Positions 1 through 12,585 of a stretch of DNA of 64,000 nucleotides are shown here, piece after piece (position 1 is the first letter of the stretch; each line of letters starts with the position of its first letter). The translations under genes were made by a program, and so were the position numbers. The stretch comes from Gambelia wislizenii (lineage: Eukaryota > Chordata > Lepidosauria > Squamata > Crotaphytidae), in assembly GCA_030847615.1 (NCBI GenBank), contig JAUMIR010000005.1:62461001-62525000 (forward strand). The letters are read 5' to 3'. The notes beneath the pieces are model-generated. The model ran no database searches, had not been told where the DNA came from, and saw nothing but the letters and a program-made list of their open reading frames with translations.

Positions 1-282
1 AAAATGCAGCAGAATATAATCTGCATTTGTTCTGATATCTATGCATTTCGCTTTTAGTGTTCATGCCTCCAAAAGGTTCTATTCATCCAGCTAAGCCTCT
101 TGCAAAGCCTCTTTTAATTTTACATCTCCTGTTTTCCCTAAAGTATGTGAAAGGTTTGGTAGCATTGAAAACTATGCTACTGTACTCTCAAAAGAGGAAG
201 TTTATAACAATCTGCAGTCTAGCTCTTTTTCTGAAAGCCAACCCATAGCCAGAATGTGCCTGCTCAAAATCTTGGGGGTTGC
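1..282. other. Intronic sequence, nothing recognised
   Basis: AT-rich sequence with no exon-like block or repeat I can name. The 63-codon open frame here has no protein-like character. Confidence 0.4.
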
Positions 283-900
283 TAAATGGTGAAAATACTC
301 CTCACAGAATGTGAGGAGAATATGATCTGTTTCAATGGGATTCCACATCATTTCGATGTATTGGAAAGGAGGGGGGGCAAATCCACCAAAAACTCCACAG
401 GAAAAGACTTCCCGGCTTTTCCTGAAGTTTTTTAAAAACAGCGTACGGGGTGCACATTCCTGCTTATTGGGACAAGGGATTTGATTTAATTCACCTTCCC
501 TATATGAGAGGAAGTTGAAAGCTGATTGGTAGGACGTGCGTGGGAGCAGAGCTTGCTAACAAGGCAAGCACCCGGGGCCGCCATGTTGGATTTTCGCCTT
601 ATTGAGCAAGCACTAAGGTGATAAAATGAGGGGGTTGCTTTTCTGTTAAAGCAAAAAGTCGCTCTTTCGTACCTTGGATATGTTTTTGTTCGTTTTTTTA
701 AATACTGTCCGGCAGCAGAAAAAGGGGGTAAGTAAAAAGGCCAGTAATTCACTCGTGGCCGCCATCTTGATTTGCAGACATGTCCATTTGCACAGCAAAT
801 GCGTATAGCTTTGCGTGCCTGCGATCTGCCAAAAAACCCATTAAGACAAATAGCTGCTGCTGCAAATTGCCATTACTGCACAGCAGTCCACATTTTTTTT
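283..900 (+). repeat. Promoter-like dispersed repeat, copy 1
   Basis: This stretch is clearly related over its whole length to 49168-49790, in the same orientation. Both copies start with ctaaatggtgaaaa, share the paired gtgaggag-type start, a GATTGGT CCAAT-like box, an agagcttgct/ggagcttgct block and cagtccacattttt at the end. Copy 1 holds two YY1-like GCCGCCATnTTG motifs (577-589 and 759-769). I cannot assign the family; it could be an LTR, a LINE 5' UTR or a non-autonomous DNA transposon. Confidence 0.75.
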
Positions 901-2584
901 TTTTTTTTTGCCTCGTATAGAAAACACCTTGGTCGAATCATTAATGATTACCTGCTCTCACATCACTGTGCTGCAAAAATTTAAAATCTTCCACTGTGGC
1001 TGTCCTTAGAGTTCCTACTATTAGTGATCACGTGGGTAACAACGAAGGAGAGGGCTTTTTATTTTTTGTGCCATGCCACCCTGGCTTTGCAATATCATCC
1101 CTATAGAACCTTATCTAATACCCATTTTACTATCTCTTGGTCATCCAAAGTATTTTACTTATAGCTTAACATTTGGTTGCTAGAAAAGTATCCATTTCCA
1201 CTGTTTTATGGTTTGATTTGCTTCATTTTTAATGATGCATGTTCTTCTCATATATTTTTGATTATTACTGTTATTGTCTTTTTAAATACTGCTGTAGACT
1301 ATACTGAGATACTGTAGACAAAATAGTACAGAGAGCACTGTAGAAGTTTAATCCAGGAAAGTACCACTTGAACAAAATGCTGACCTTCTAACTCTAGTCT
1401 ATCCCAACCTCTTGATGAGTCGGATTGTAACTCCGATCATCCACAGACACTATGCCAGCATGAAGGTCACTCACTAGATGTCTGATTAACATCCTAAACT
1501 TTGTAGAGTAGACTTTTCCTTCATGTTAGTCAGTGGAGCAAGAGCCGAAAATGTAGTCTGCCTGGATAAACAAATCCTACAAGATCTATGCAACTGCTCA
1601 GTGCTGTTGAGAATGCTCAAAAGCATTTTGTCTGGTGTGTGATTTTTATGTGGCTCCACTCTGGGCTTTTTGTCCATCCAGCATTAATTTTTATTTTCAT
1701 TTGTTAAGATCTACATGTGAGGATAGTCTGTTGTTTGTAATCACTTCGTCATCAAGAATGAGGGTTGTATTCCTAAGAAAGAGAAGTGTTGAAAAGAATA
1801 ACCATCCATAGAGTCAGTAAAAGGGTGTGGCATAGTCAGAAGATTGCAGCCAAACACGTTGAAATGCTGTGGTTGAGGCAACAGAAGGCTTTGTTTGTTA
1901 TTAGAAGACAAAACTCTCCTGTTTTCTTCATAGTTTTAAAAACTACAGCTGGCCCAAACATTAACCAGGGTGAGCCAACCACCTAAAGTGACAGATTGGG
2001 AGGCAGGGAGCATTGACAGGTTCTTGAAGGATGGAGCTCTGTGTGTTATTTGAGACAGCTTAGCAAGCCTTATGACTTCAGGTGCAGCAGAGGATGCTGC
2101 CCTACCCCCAAAATTGAAGTAAGATTCATCCACCAGTCTGGTCATCCTTTTTACATGGAATAAGAGAAAAGTGTCATCATGTCTGTTGTCCCAAGTAGTG
2201 ATATAGCTTAGACCAGCCCTGTTAAAAGTGTGCTTGTTTCCTTCTCATATGATTTTTAAGAATTATTAGTTAACTTTTCTTTTTCATAACACTTTACATT
2301 TTTCTTCCATTTTTCAATATAATAAAGTTATATGAATACAGATTCAGATGATCTTAAACTCTGCCTGAAATGGAAAAAAACATTTTTTCACTTCAAAGTA
2401 GAAAGACTAATATTGAAAATGTAATTATAGATTGCCTTTTCAGAATTGATTTCATGTTCTCAGGGTATTTAAAAAAAATTCGGAAAAAAATGCAACCTTA
2501 CTGCTTCCAGATGGGATAAAAGGAGTCCATATTTAATATTGTATACATTCTGAAATCATTGTGCATTGTACTAGTGCCAGTATT
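901..2584. other. Intronic sequence, nothing recognised
   Basis: No exon, repeat family or RNA gene could be supported; open frames are short and low in complexity. Confidence 0.4.
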
Positions 2585-3329
2585 TCACAATATTCTACTG
2601 AATGGAATATCAGCATACAAAAGAACAGGAAGAGACGTATTTGCCAATTTTGGTGCATGAGCACATTCTTCCTCCATGCTTTTTACTAAGGAGTTAATAT
2701 AAACATTGAATAGAATACGAGCAGGTACACAGCCTTGCTTTACTCCTTTATAGGTCTGGATTTGGTCCATTAAATAACCCTGACAGTCACATCTGAAGCC
2801 ATGTGTTTTCATACAAACTGTGGATGAGAATCAAAAGGCGTCTGTCTATGTTTGTACCACTTAATTTCCGCCATAACCTATATTGTGGGATAAGATCAAA
2901 AGCAAACTTAAAATCTATAAAGGCTGCATAGAGGGATCCCCCTTTTATTGAAGCATATTTTACCACAAGGTGTTGGAACACTAGCCCTTGATCAATGGTT
3001 GACCGCTCAGCACTAAATCCTGCTTGTGCTTCAGCATAAATGTGTTCCTGATTCAGCCAATCCACTAATTTATTACAAAGATGGCCAGCATATAATTTAC
3101 TAATAATACTTAAGAGACTAATAGGTTTGTAATTTGATGGATCAGATCTTTTCTCTTTCTTATATAAAGGTATAATAATTGCTAATTCCCAATCCTCAGG
3201 AATAACTTCAGAGTGATCAATGCTAGTAAACAAGGCTGCTAGCACTGGGGCCCACCAGTCAATGTTGCACTTAAGTAACTCTGGTGGAATGTTATCCGAC
3301 TTATAGAAGACTGAAAGGAGAACAAGCAA
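2585..3329 (-). mobile_element. Decayed LINE reverse-transcriptase fragment
   Basis: Two minus-strand open frames joined by a frameshift near 2790-2812 encode a non-LTR reverse transcriptase. Visible motifs in order are YKPISLLSIISKLYA, the palm motif FIDFKFAFD (motif A), GVKQGCVPARILFNVYIN (motif B) and LLYADI, a damaged form of the catalytic YADD motif. Endonuclease and 3' UTR are missing. The clade is uncertain (CR1/L2/Jockey-like). The loss of the second catalytic aspartate and the frameshift mean it is dead. Confidence 0.85.
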
Positions 3330-4710
3330 AAATGGAATATCAGGATATACATTACCCGTGGCATTTCAATTCAGGCCAAAACTGTAAAAGCCCCACTTAT
3401 TCTATGTTCTTACATCTAAATTATAAGGTGTTTCCCCATGAACCCCTTCCAGACTAGCAGTTCTTTAACAGTCCATTCTTTCTCCATGCTTTAAAGCAAT
3501 ATGACATTCTGTGACATGATACCTTCCTAAATAGGAAAAAAAAATCCTCAGCGGGTATGACATTAGCCAAAAATGATCTGTAAACTTATTATTTTTGTGA
3601 CTTTAAATGTTTTACTGTGATTGAAGTACAGATATAGTGAAAAAGTGAAGTATTAAGTTACATATACGCATTGCTATTTTGGAATTTTGGAATACATCTA
3701 TAGTAGTTATAAAAGTAAATTAAAAAATTGAATAATTCAGGAGTATTTTCATTTTTCTCCGTGTGTGTTTTCTTGTTACTTTCTACTGCCCGTTGAGGGC
3801 ATTGACTGGCCTGTTTAAATTAGTTTCTTCATGTGAATGTATGATTACTTATTCAGTGGTTTATACAAATAATAAAAATACACATGTAGCTTTGTCATCC
3901 TGCCTGCTCTATTACTTCAGTGAAAGTACAGCATTTTATCAGTAGCTAAGTTACTTTGTTTGTTATTGTTCTTTCCTTCCATTGGGATACATTTTTGAAA
4001 GAAAAGCTAAGGCTTAACATAGAAATTCCCACAAATTATTATTGAATGACTTTGGTAGAGTAAACAACATTCTTTCTGTGACTCCTCCAGGAACATAACA
4101 AGAAGGAATCTTTTTTTGCCTCTTGGGGACATTTTAAAGTGGAATTCAAAAAGTCAAGTTCAGCTGGTTAGGCATTACAAAACGTATTCTTACATTCCTT
4201 AGGAGAAATGTAGCAATTGAAGTACAGTTGCAAGTTGGAACACTTTTTTCCTCTATAACTCAATTTGTTGGTGCAAAAAATGGTTTTGAATGTTTTTCCA
4301 TTATGTAAATGGGGAATGTTAAAACAGTTCTTTTGCATTACATAGGAGTAGTGCATTTTGAACTGAATGGTATCTATATCCTAAGCAGCTGTGAAAATTA
4401 TGCATACGTTACCCATTAGAGTTGTGCCAACTATGTGACAAGAAGGATCTTTTTTTGTTTCACATGGGCAGTTGTCTTTAAGACCAGTAAATATTGTTTC
4501 AAAATAATATTTTTTTCTGTTTTTATCAGCTGTAGTCTCAGGTGCCCTGGTGGGCTAAATTAAACAAATAAAATAATATAATAGTAATAATCATAACTTA
4601 AATATTTGCCCTTTCTTAACAGTCCTTATTCAGTCATAATACTAAACCAGAGTTTAATGTTATAAGAATTAGTTTAGTGAGCTTTGAGTTTGTTCTATCT
4701 CCCTTCTAGA
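3330..4710. other. AT-rich intronic sequence, nothing recognised
   Basis: No supported feature. Some of the first bases probably continue the LINE on the minus strand, beyond recognisable coding. Confidence 0.4.
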
Positions 4711-4947
4711 AAGCCATCATGGTGCAGTGGTTTGAGTGCTGGTCTAGGACACTTGGGAGACCAGCGTTTGAATCCCAGCTCTGCCATGGAAACCAACTGG
4801 ATGACCTTGAAGCAAGTCACACTCTCTCAGCCTCAGAGGAACGCAAGGGCAAACCCTTTCTGAACAAATTATGCCAAGATAACCCCATGATAGGTTTGCC
4901 TTAGTGTCTTCATAGGCCAGAAATGAGGTGAAGGCACACAACAACCC
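4711..4947 (+). mobile_element. tRNA-derived SINE, near full length
   Basis: Starts with a tRNA-like head (gtgcagtggtttgagtgctgg as A-box region, gcgtttgaatccc as B box near 4764-4776), followed by the shared body with cctcagaggaa and a tail gaaggcacacaacaac. Other copies or fragments occur at 7468, 20463, 49948, 54055 and 58533. The head would act as a Pol III promoter in an active copy. Confidence 0.9.
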
Positions 4948-5991
4948 CCCCTTCTTCTGCTGACATATGGAGGGTTTTGGAAACATTCACTTCAACTTTA
5001 GAATGTCTTCAGGTTGATATTATTAGAGGTTGTTACATAATTCTATGTACTTGAAATGTGGGTTATCACAACACTACACAGTTCCTTGGAATCTTAGAGG
5101 GCTTCTATACAATTCTCAATTTGTTTTAATACCTAATACTTGAATAAAAACCAAATGAAAAATTTAGGAGGTAAATGAAGCTTTTAAAGTGTGCTTTGAT
5201 AACAGCTAAAATGTAACAGAACTACAAGTCTATTCAGTGCCCCTCTAAATAGAGAGCCTGGGTCTTATATTAGAATAAATTACACAGTAAATTTTGCTTG
5301 TATATTCACATTTTTGTAAAGAAAATTGCTAACAACTAAAGGTCATTTGTTCCTTTGCCAGTGAAATGAGCGCAAAATGTTCTTTCAGATTGGAACACAG
5401 AGTAGTATGTGGGTCGTGGGAGACATTTCAAAGAATGCCTGGGATAAAAATTATGATCATGTTCCTAATGTCTAATTTGAAATAAGACCAAAGAGTATGC
5501 TTTCTCATATATGGGCAAATGCTGAAAGTATTAATAAATAAGCCAGAACTATCAGTATCCTCCTCTCATTGCAACATATAGTTCATTTTTGACTGATGTG
5601 CATACAGTATGTACCAGTAACATATGTGGTATAGACTTCATATTTTTACAGTTAACATTTATCTTACCATAAATTTCTGAATACACCACATGCAGAAGTT
5701 ATAATTCCTTCATTTTAAGCACATATAGAGATTTATGTGCAGACTGACAGTAAAAATACAGTGGGCAGAAATTATGCAGCCTGCCAGAATGCAACTCTTT
5801 GCATTTTTTGCCATTGGTTACACTGGCTTGGGATAATGAGATTTGTGATCCAACAGCATCTCGAGGGCTGTATGATTCTCTCCCTTTCCAGGCATGAAAC
5901 TTGCATTTAGGCCTTTTTCTTATTCTTGTTTAGTAGTTCAGATTTTGTTCAGTGTGTTGAGTTCGGCAGATATTTACTGGTGGCACAATTC
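4948..5991. other. Intronic sequence, nothing recognised
   Basis: AT-rich; no exon or repeat could be supported. Confidence 0.4.
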
Positions 5992-6167
5992 AATACTGTA
6001 CGCGCTTGGTATCCACTGGGGTTTGGTTCTAGGATCCCCCGTGGATGCCAAAATCCGTGGATCTCAAGTCCCATTATATACAGTGGCGTTGTAAAATTGC
6101 ATCCCTTATATAAAATGGCAAAATCAAGGTTTACTTCTTGGAATTTATTTATTTATTTATTTAAATA

Positions 6168-7373
6168 CAGTCGTCCCTCCACATTTGCGGGGGTTACGTT
6201 CTTGAGACCCCCGTGAATGTGGAAAAACCACGAATAACAACTGCTCCCGCAACCCCCCCCAGAGGGAGGGAGGCGGGGGGAGGGTGTCTGGCCAGCCTGG
6301 CCTCTCCGCAAGCCTTCCTGAGGGGACTCCGGGCCTTAGAATACCCAGAGCCCGCTTAGGAAGGCCGGGACGGCAGCGGGCGGGTGAGCAGGCAGGCGGG
6401 CGGGTGGGGAGGAGGCTGCGCTGCCTCCCCCCCGATTTCCTAAGCGAGCGCTGCGGCTTTGGAGCCCCAGCGCCCACTTCGGAAGGCCGGGAAGAGCAGC
6501 GGGCGGGCAGGCGGGAGGGGTGGCCGGGCGGGTGGGGAGGAGGCTGCGCTGCCACCCCCCGGCATTCCAAAGCGAGCGCTGGGGCTTTGGAGCCCCGGCG
6601 CCTGCTTCAGAAGGCCGGGGAGAGCGGTGGGCGGGTGTTTGGGTGGCTGGGTGGGGAGGAGGCTGCGCTGCCCCCCGGCCTTCCGAAGCGAGCGCTGGGG
6701 CTTTTGAGCCCCGGCACCCGCTTCGGAAGGCGGGGGGGGTGGCCGGGGGGTGGGTGGGGAGGAGGCTGCCCTGCCACCCCCGGCCTTCTGAAGCGAGCTC
6801 TGGGGCTTTGGAACCCCGGCGCCCACTTCGGAAGGCCAGGGAGAGCAGCGGGCGGGCGGGGGGGGTGGCCGGGCGGGTGGGGAGGAGGCTGCGCTGCCTC
6901 TCCCCGGCCTTCCGAAGTGGACACTGGGGCTTTGGAGCCCCGGAGCCTGCTTAAAATGGCTGGGGAAGGCAGCGGGCGGGTGTCTGCCTTCCTCCCCCCG
7001 GCCTTCCTGAGTGGTCTCCGGGGCTTAGAAGCCTTGGAGTCCCCTCAGGAAGGCCGGGGAAGGCAGCAGGTGGGCGGGAGGGAATCAGCCCGGCCTCTCC
7101 CTGGCCTTCCTGAGGGGACTCCGGGTCTTAGAAGCCTCGGAGTCCCTTTAGGAAGGCCGGGAAAGTCGGAGGGAGGGAGGCTGCCCGCCCCACCCCCCAG
7201 CCTTCCTGAGCAGACTCCGGGGCTTTGAAGCCACGGAGCCGCCTCTGGAAGGCCGGAGAAGGTGCAGGCAGGAGGTTGCCCCGCCTCTCGGCAGCCTTCC
7301 CTAAGGGGCTGGGGCTAAACCGCGAATAATCAAAACCGTGAATGTGAAAGCTGCGAATGTCGAGGGGCAACTG
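6168..7373 (+). mobile_element. GC-rich minisatellite-bearing MITE, TA target site duplication
   Basis: Starts cagtcgtccctccacatttg and ends gtcgaggggcaactg, which are imperfect inverted repeats, flanked by TA at 6166-6167 and 7374-7375. The 1.2 kb interior is strongly GC-rich and is made of diverged tandem units. It sits inside another MITE, so it is the younger insertion. A shorter copy lies inverted at 52225-53039. Confidence 0.88.
6360..7260. repeat. GC-rich minisatellite array, unit roughly 105-130 bp
   Basis: Units recur around the block ggaagccgg-like and gctttggagccccggcgcc, for example near 6461, 6590, 6705, 6810 and 6934, with variation later (cttagaagcctcggagtccc). The long open frames on both strands here (up to 314 codons) come from the lack of AT-rich stop codons and from repetition, not from a gene. 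Confidence 0.85.
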
Positions 7374-7467
7374 TATTTTCAAACTATAGATGGTGGAATC
7401 CATGGATGCCAAATCCATGGATACAGAGGGCCTGACTGTATTTGCACTATTCTAGCCTTGTTAACAA

Positions 7468-7704
7468 TTGTTGCTGTTTGCCTTCAAGTTATTTCTGACT
7501 TATGGCAACCTTGAGGTGAACCTATCAAAGCATTTTCTTGGCAAGATTTGTTCAGAGGAGGTTTCTATTGCCTTCCTCTGAGGCTGAGAGAGTGTGACTT
7601 GCCCAAGGTCACCTAGTGGGCTTTCATGTCCGAGTGGGGATTCAAACCCTTGTCTCCAGAGTTGTAGTCCACCTCTCAAATCACTACACCATACTGGCTC
7701 CTAC
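7468..7704 (-). mobile_element. tRNA-derived SINE, inverted
   Basis: Reverse-complement copy of the SINE at 4711-4947: gccttcaagttatttctgac (tail side) to the tRNA-like head near caaatcactacaccatactg. Confidence 0.9.
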
Positions 7705-8077
7705 TAATGGCATTTAGCCTGAAAATAACAACAACTAGCTTCCTAGTGGCTCTTTCCCTCATGTAGCAACTTTCTGCATTCCTGTGCTGGGTATGAGGGA
7801 AGGAGCTTCATTCCTACTTGATAGTTTTGTTATTTGCAGAAGAGAGATTCTGCCACCCTGCTCACTTACATGGGTCGGAATCCATGCACTTGCTTGCATG
7901 CAGTTTCTTTTCACCTGTGGCTAGTGCTAAAATGTAATGCTATGCTGTCCTCAATCATTTCAGTGTGGTTTGCATGCAGGAAGTTCTTCATAGATTATGT
8001 ATCAATTTGTAAAATTAGTGGAATGACAGTGATGTGTACCATGTAAGCCTATGATTCTAACATCGTCACTCTTGTGA
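7705..8077. other. Intronic sequence, nothing recognised
   Basis: No supported feature. Confidence 0.35.
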
Positions 8078-8248
8078 AGTCAAAGGCTTTCATGGCCGGC
8101 ATCCATAGGTTTTTTGTGGGTTTTTTACCGTGCTGTGAGGCCGTGTTCTTTCTCTGAAGATGCCAGCCAAAGATGCAGGCGAAACGTCAGGAATGAACTC
8201 TTTCAGAACATAGCCTCACAGCCCAGAAAAAACCACGAAAAACCTATC
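8078..8248. repeat. Inverted-repeat (fold-back) element
   Basis: Left arm ggttttttgtgggttttt with ctgtgaggccgtgttctttc is the near reverse complement of the right arm agaacatagcctcacagccc with aaaaaaccacgaaaaacct. It surrounds gatgccagcc and gcgaaacgtcaggaatgaac, wording I recall as common in reptile repeats. Probably a MITE. Confidence 0.65.
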
Positions 8249-9299
8249 GTCACTCTTCTTTTCCTGTATATTTTTTTTAACATCTTGAAGAAGCCAGTGA
8301 AGCTTTGAAAGCTAGCATGATTATTTTCTGCATTTTAGTGGCCAGTAAAGTCATGAGTCTTTTTACGAGTCATGGTGCATAACATTTGATTATTTTGTAA
8401 TCAAAAAGGTATGTAGAGGTGCTTGCCTCTACACTGTCATCTAGCCATTCAACTTGGAAATGAATGCAACTTGAGCAAAATAGGTTTTGAGGTGTTCATA
8501 AGTAGACAAGACAGGGCTCCCCTCCCCTGTCATCTGTCCTATATAGCCCTTTTCTAACTTGGAGTATGTCACCTGGAGTGAAGGGATTCTTCTGGGCGTG
8601 GAATGTTATTCTGTTGGAGGGTTCAAAAAGCCCCATGTGTATAGAGTGGTGAGTACAAAGCCTATGACTTGTGTGTAAAAGGGGAGATATGAATGTGACC
8701 TGTGCCTTTCACCCTCTGGGCACTGGTAATGACTATTAGATGGTCTGGGGAGACGAACAATGGAGTCGCACCAATTAGTATAGACTTTGCCTCCCTTTAA
8801 ATCTAAATAGGATTGCCCAATATCTCTGGAAAGTGCACAATACAAGTACCAGTCTGATCCAGTTTGGCAGGGCCTCCCATTTAGTGAAAGTAAACACTTT
8901 TTGCTCTCAATGAGACCAGTTCCTTGGCAGCAGGAGGGAGGGAAATTCCACTTTGTAATTTAAAATGAGGCTTGACTTTCCAAGATGGCCAGGGAATCCA
9001 GGCTTTTCACTGCCTTACCCTTCCAATATATGCCTTTGTGCAACTCTGTCAAGAAGCAGGTCCCTGCCTTAAGAATCAAAGTCTACTTGCAATTCATATT
9101 TCTTCATAGCTCTTCCTCAGAGATTGCACCGACGGCCAAGTCTACGGTGTTTCATTTGACCAAGGCTGTTACCATTCAGTCCAACCATTCTTATGACAAG
9201 CCTCTGAATATTGTCAAGATAGAGGTTCAGTCGGTGTCAGATGGCGAAATTGTTGAATTGATCTAACACCCTCATGTAATGCTGGTAACTGCTGAAGAT
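8249..9299. other. Unresolved sequence before the DIRS-like element
   Basis: An open frame at 8985-9266 lies just upstream of the recognisable DIRS gag-like region and might be its decayed start, but I see no motif to prove it. No 5' inverted terminal repeat matching 13124-13416 was found here. Confidence 0.35.
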
Positions 9300-9434
9300 G
9301 TGACTAGTCACAGTAGCAGATGAGGCTCTTCCTGCTGTTTGATCCTGTCAGCCATGATGCTTCCTCCTCTTCCGAGCTCTCCTTGGTCCTATTCTCCTTG
9401 AGCTTGAGTTTGACTAGTCAGTTGGGTTTGAAAA

Positions 9435-10660
9435 ATGAGCATGACAGGAGAACTCATGCCGAGAAATACCACAGACAACATAGATGTCACCAGCGTAGCA
9501 GACGTTGCAGGTCTCCATCCTGTGACTCCTACTATGATAGCCCAGAAAGTGTCTGTCTTTATGAGAGATGTTATGAACCTCGTCCTCGACATCATGCACG
9601 TGGTCAATCTCCATCTTGTTCAAAATGTCAGTCCCAATCCTGCTCTGTTTCTCTGACAAGGTAGGTCAGCCCAGGCAGAACATTTAAGGTCGGATATTTG
9701 CCAGTGGTCACCTCTTCATGTGGCTGCTGATAGACCTGCTCCTGGTGTGGATATTGCTTTCCAGCCATTGCAGCCATCTGTTCCACCTGCACAATCCTAA
9801 GGCCATGGGGATGAAAACACCACCACAGGGTGGACCTCTTCGCTGGACTCTGTGGAGGCATCCTCTACCTCATCTCCTGGCTCACCTCGAGTTCATACTC
9901 CTCCGCAGTACCTTGGTGAGCATGATTCAGCCTCGCCCACTGACGACATTCATGCTTTTGCCAGACAAGCCATTCAGATGGCAAATGCCTCGAACCTGCA
10001 AGTTAAAAAGCAGCAGGATGAGCCCATTGACCAGGTCTACCATAGAATCCAATCTAATGTGCCCTCACCTGCGTCTATACCTCTCTTGCATTCAGTCCTC
10101 AGGATCACTTGATATTCTTGGTCTATGCCTTCTTCAATCCCTTCAACATCAAAGATTGATTCTCTTTATCACATCATAGAACAGGATTCACCTTGGCTTT
10201 TCCAGCACCCTCAGCTTAATTAAATCATAGTAGAGGTACCCAGGCTAGATCTTTCCATGAGACTCACTTTGCTCCCTCTGACTGTGAAGTGAAAAAGTTA
10301 GATGTCATGTCCAAGAAGTTTTATGCTTCTGCAGCTTTGGGACTCCATGTTGTGAGCTATTCCACATGCATGGGAGCATACCAGCAACATTTATGGAAAT
10401 GTTTTTACCCCCTTTTAGAGAAGCTCCCTGATGAGGATAGAGTTTTGGCTGTGGCTCTCCATTCCAAGGCACATTCCCTTGCAGGACACCAGGTTAACTC
10501 TGCCTATCACTCTGTAGATGTTGCCACCAAGACCCTTGCCAGATTGATAGCTGTTCGAAGGCATGTCTGGTTCAGATCTTTTGGACTTTCATCTCAGGCC
10601 AGGTCAACCATCAAAGACATGCCCTTTGATGAAGGAGATGGATGAGAAACTAGAGCTCAT
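9435..10660 (+). pseudogene. DIRS gag-like pseudogene
   Basis: Broken over several frames. The first part is rich in Ser, Arg and Cys (repeated RSPSCD-like blocks). The later part (10289-10645) has an open helical region with KLDVMSKKFYASAALGLHVV and VDVATKTLARL, comparable in position to the gag C-terminus of the younger DIRS copy at 23233-23520 ([27 protein letters not shown]). Similarity is by position and character, not by a run alignment. Confidence 0.55.
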
Positions 10661-11129
10661 GCAAAAAAATGCATTCTACAGCTCGGAAATTTGGATTCCC
10701 CTCTCAAACCCAATTCCAACCTCAGGCGTGTTATGGCTGGTCTTAATCTTCCTCTAAAAAAAAAAAAAGTTTAGCCTATCATCAGCCTAAAGCCCAACAC
10801 ACGAATCTGCCTCCGGCTTGTAAGCAATCTATCTCTTACTACTATCAATCGTTCTGGAAGAAAGGCCAGTAATCCATCAAATGGCATCTTTGACTTTTTG
10901 TTAGACCGTCACTCCACGGACAATCTCTCTTTCAGCAACAGATTATCCCGCTTCCATCACACCCGGTAGATGATTACTACAGATTCATGGTTCCTGACAT
11001 TGTTCTGCAGGACAACAAGAAGGATGCAATAGAGGCTGCCAAATTTTTCCCCACTGGGAAGCTATGTGTCACAACCCCTTCCGACATCCTGCTAGTAGAG
11101 GTGTCCTCGCTGTTGGGGAAAGGTACGAT

Positions 11130-11600
11130 CAGTGCCTCACAAGTTTTTTCTCTTGATATTTCATCATTGAGAAGAAGGATGGTGGCTTCTGTCCCATTCT
11201 GGATTTATGGGAGCTCAACTCATATATATGCCCAAAGAGGTTTCGTATAGTAACAGTTTTGTTCATTCTTCTGCTTTCACAAAAAGGAGACTGGCTGGCT
11301 ACTCTCAATTTCAAAGACACATGTTTCCATATTGACATATTTGAGAGTGTCACCACTGCTGTATGCATTTCCCTTGTTCCCACTGATCAAGAGAGTTCTG
11401 GTGAAGCTTCATTCCAACAAAGCCCATTGCATCCTTGTCCCTCCTTGGTGGTCCTGTCAGGCATGGTTCTCAACACTCCTTCTCTTATTGAACCACACCT
11501 GCCTATGGTTTCCACACAGACTGAATCTCCTGACCATAAACCATGGTCAAACCTGTCACCCAGATCTCAACATCATGGCATGGAGGCTATTCCTCTGAAC
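11130..11600 (+). pseudogene. DIRS pol remnant: RT fingers/motif A and pol C-terminus
   Basis: KKDGGFCPILDLWELNSYI around 11171-11230 and KGDWLATLNFKDTCFHIDI around 11284-11340 are the fingers and motif A of a DIRS/Ty3-type reverse transcriptase. Sequence then jumps to HCILVPPWWSCQAWF (about 11428-11470), which corresponds to the pol C-terminal block [14 protein letters not shown] of the other copy. The catalytic YLDD motif and RNase H are therefore deleted. Confidence 0.75.
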
Positions 11601-12585
11601 GACCTACCTGAGACGATTAAATTTATCATCAAAGCTTCCCATAAGCCTTCTACGATCAAGTATTATACATATCACTGGTGGAAGTTTCTAGCCTTCCTGT
11701 CCTCCAGAGGCTCGACTTCATCCCAGGTTCAGATTTGAGATGTACTCAAATTCTTACTTATTTTAGTGGACACTGGTGTGTCTCTTTCTACGATCAGAGT
11801 GTACCTGGCTTCCATTTTAAATGGCTTCCTTTTAGCATGCTGGCCATCTTGCTTCCAGAATCCTCTCGTTAAAATGTTTTTGATGGGCTATCAAAATTTA
11901 CATCCTCTGGTATCAGGCCCTATGCCTGCATGGAGTCTACTACTGATTCTATCGCAGCCTTAGCAACCTCTTTTTGAGCCAATGGCTTTGTGTGATCTAT
12001 GGCTCTTGTGCTGAATGACTGCATTCTTAGTTGCAGTAACATCCGTCAGAACAGCTAGTGAACTTTGTTTCTTCATGTCGACACACTCTATCTGTGCTTC
12101 CATACAAAGTAGTCCTCAGATGGGGCATTTCTTTCCTCAATCAAGACATCATTCTTCCGGCTTTCATGTAAAACCCTTCAAGTCACTTCAGAAGGAAACT
12201 GCATGCTCCTGATCTTCGATGAGCCCTAGCCTTTTATGTCAATAGAACTTCTTCACATCAGTCCAACAGACTGTTTGAATGCTACTCTTCTGCAAAACTT
12301 GGACTGCTGGCTTTGGCACAGAAACTTTGAAAGTGGGTAGTTTCTATGATCCACCTGGCATACGAACTGACTTATTTGAACCCCCTACTTGGGGTTATAG
12401 ACACTCTACCAGTGGCATCCTCCTATGCCTTCCTGGCAGGTGTTGCTCTACCAGATGTTTGCAGAGCTGCTGCTTGGTCGGAGCCTATGAAGTTTGTTTC
12501 TCATTGTCTTTATACTTGTTCTAGAGTTGATGCTGCTTTTGGTAGAGCTGTGCTTCCTTCCTGTCTATCAGAGATTGGGACTTGA
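11590..12585 (+). pseudogene. DIRS tyrosine recombinase pseudogene
   Basis: Broken into at least three frames: FIIKASHKPSTIKYYTYHWW (core-binding start near 11620), FLVAVTSVRTASELC (first catalytic Arg region, near 12020), then CRAAAWSEPMKFVSHC with DAAFGRAVL near 12455-12560. Against the intact copy (FIRHY, then ATFGRRVL) the catalytic tyrosine position appears to be cysteine here. Confidence 0.7.

Larger units (their letters stand above)
5992..7440 (+). mobile_element. Tigger/pogo-like MITE split by a second MITE
   Basis: The left part has tggtatccactggggtttgg and the right part ggatacagagggcctgactg, the two ends of a family also seen complete at 12670-12890 and 38453-38693. Removing the insertion at 6168-7373 restores a normal short element of about 240 bp. 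Ends resemble mammalian Tigger-type terminal repeats. Confidence 0.85.

Noticed and set aside
4711..4790. A tRNA gene
   Set aside because: The A/B-box-like head cannot close a cloverleaf by eye and is followed by a SINE body that recurs at several other places.
6284..7228. 314-codon + strand open frame and several overlapping frames on both strands
   Set aside because: They lie wholly in a GC-rich tandem array inside a MITE; length comes from repetition and low AT content, with no conserved domain.
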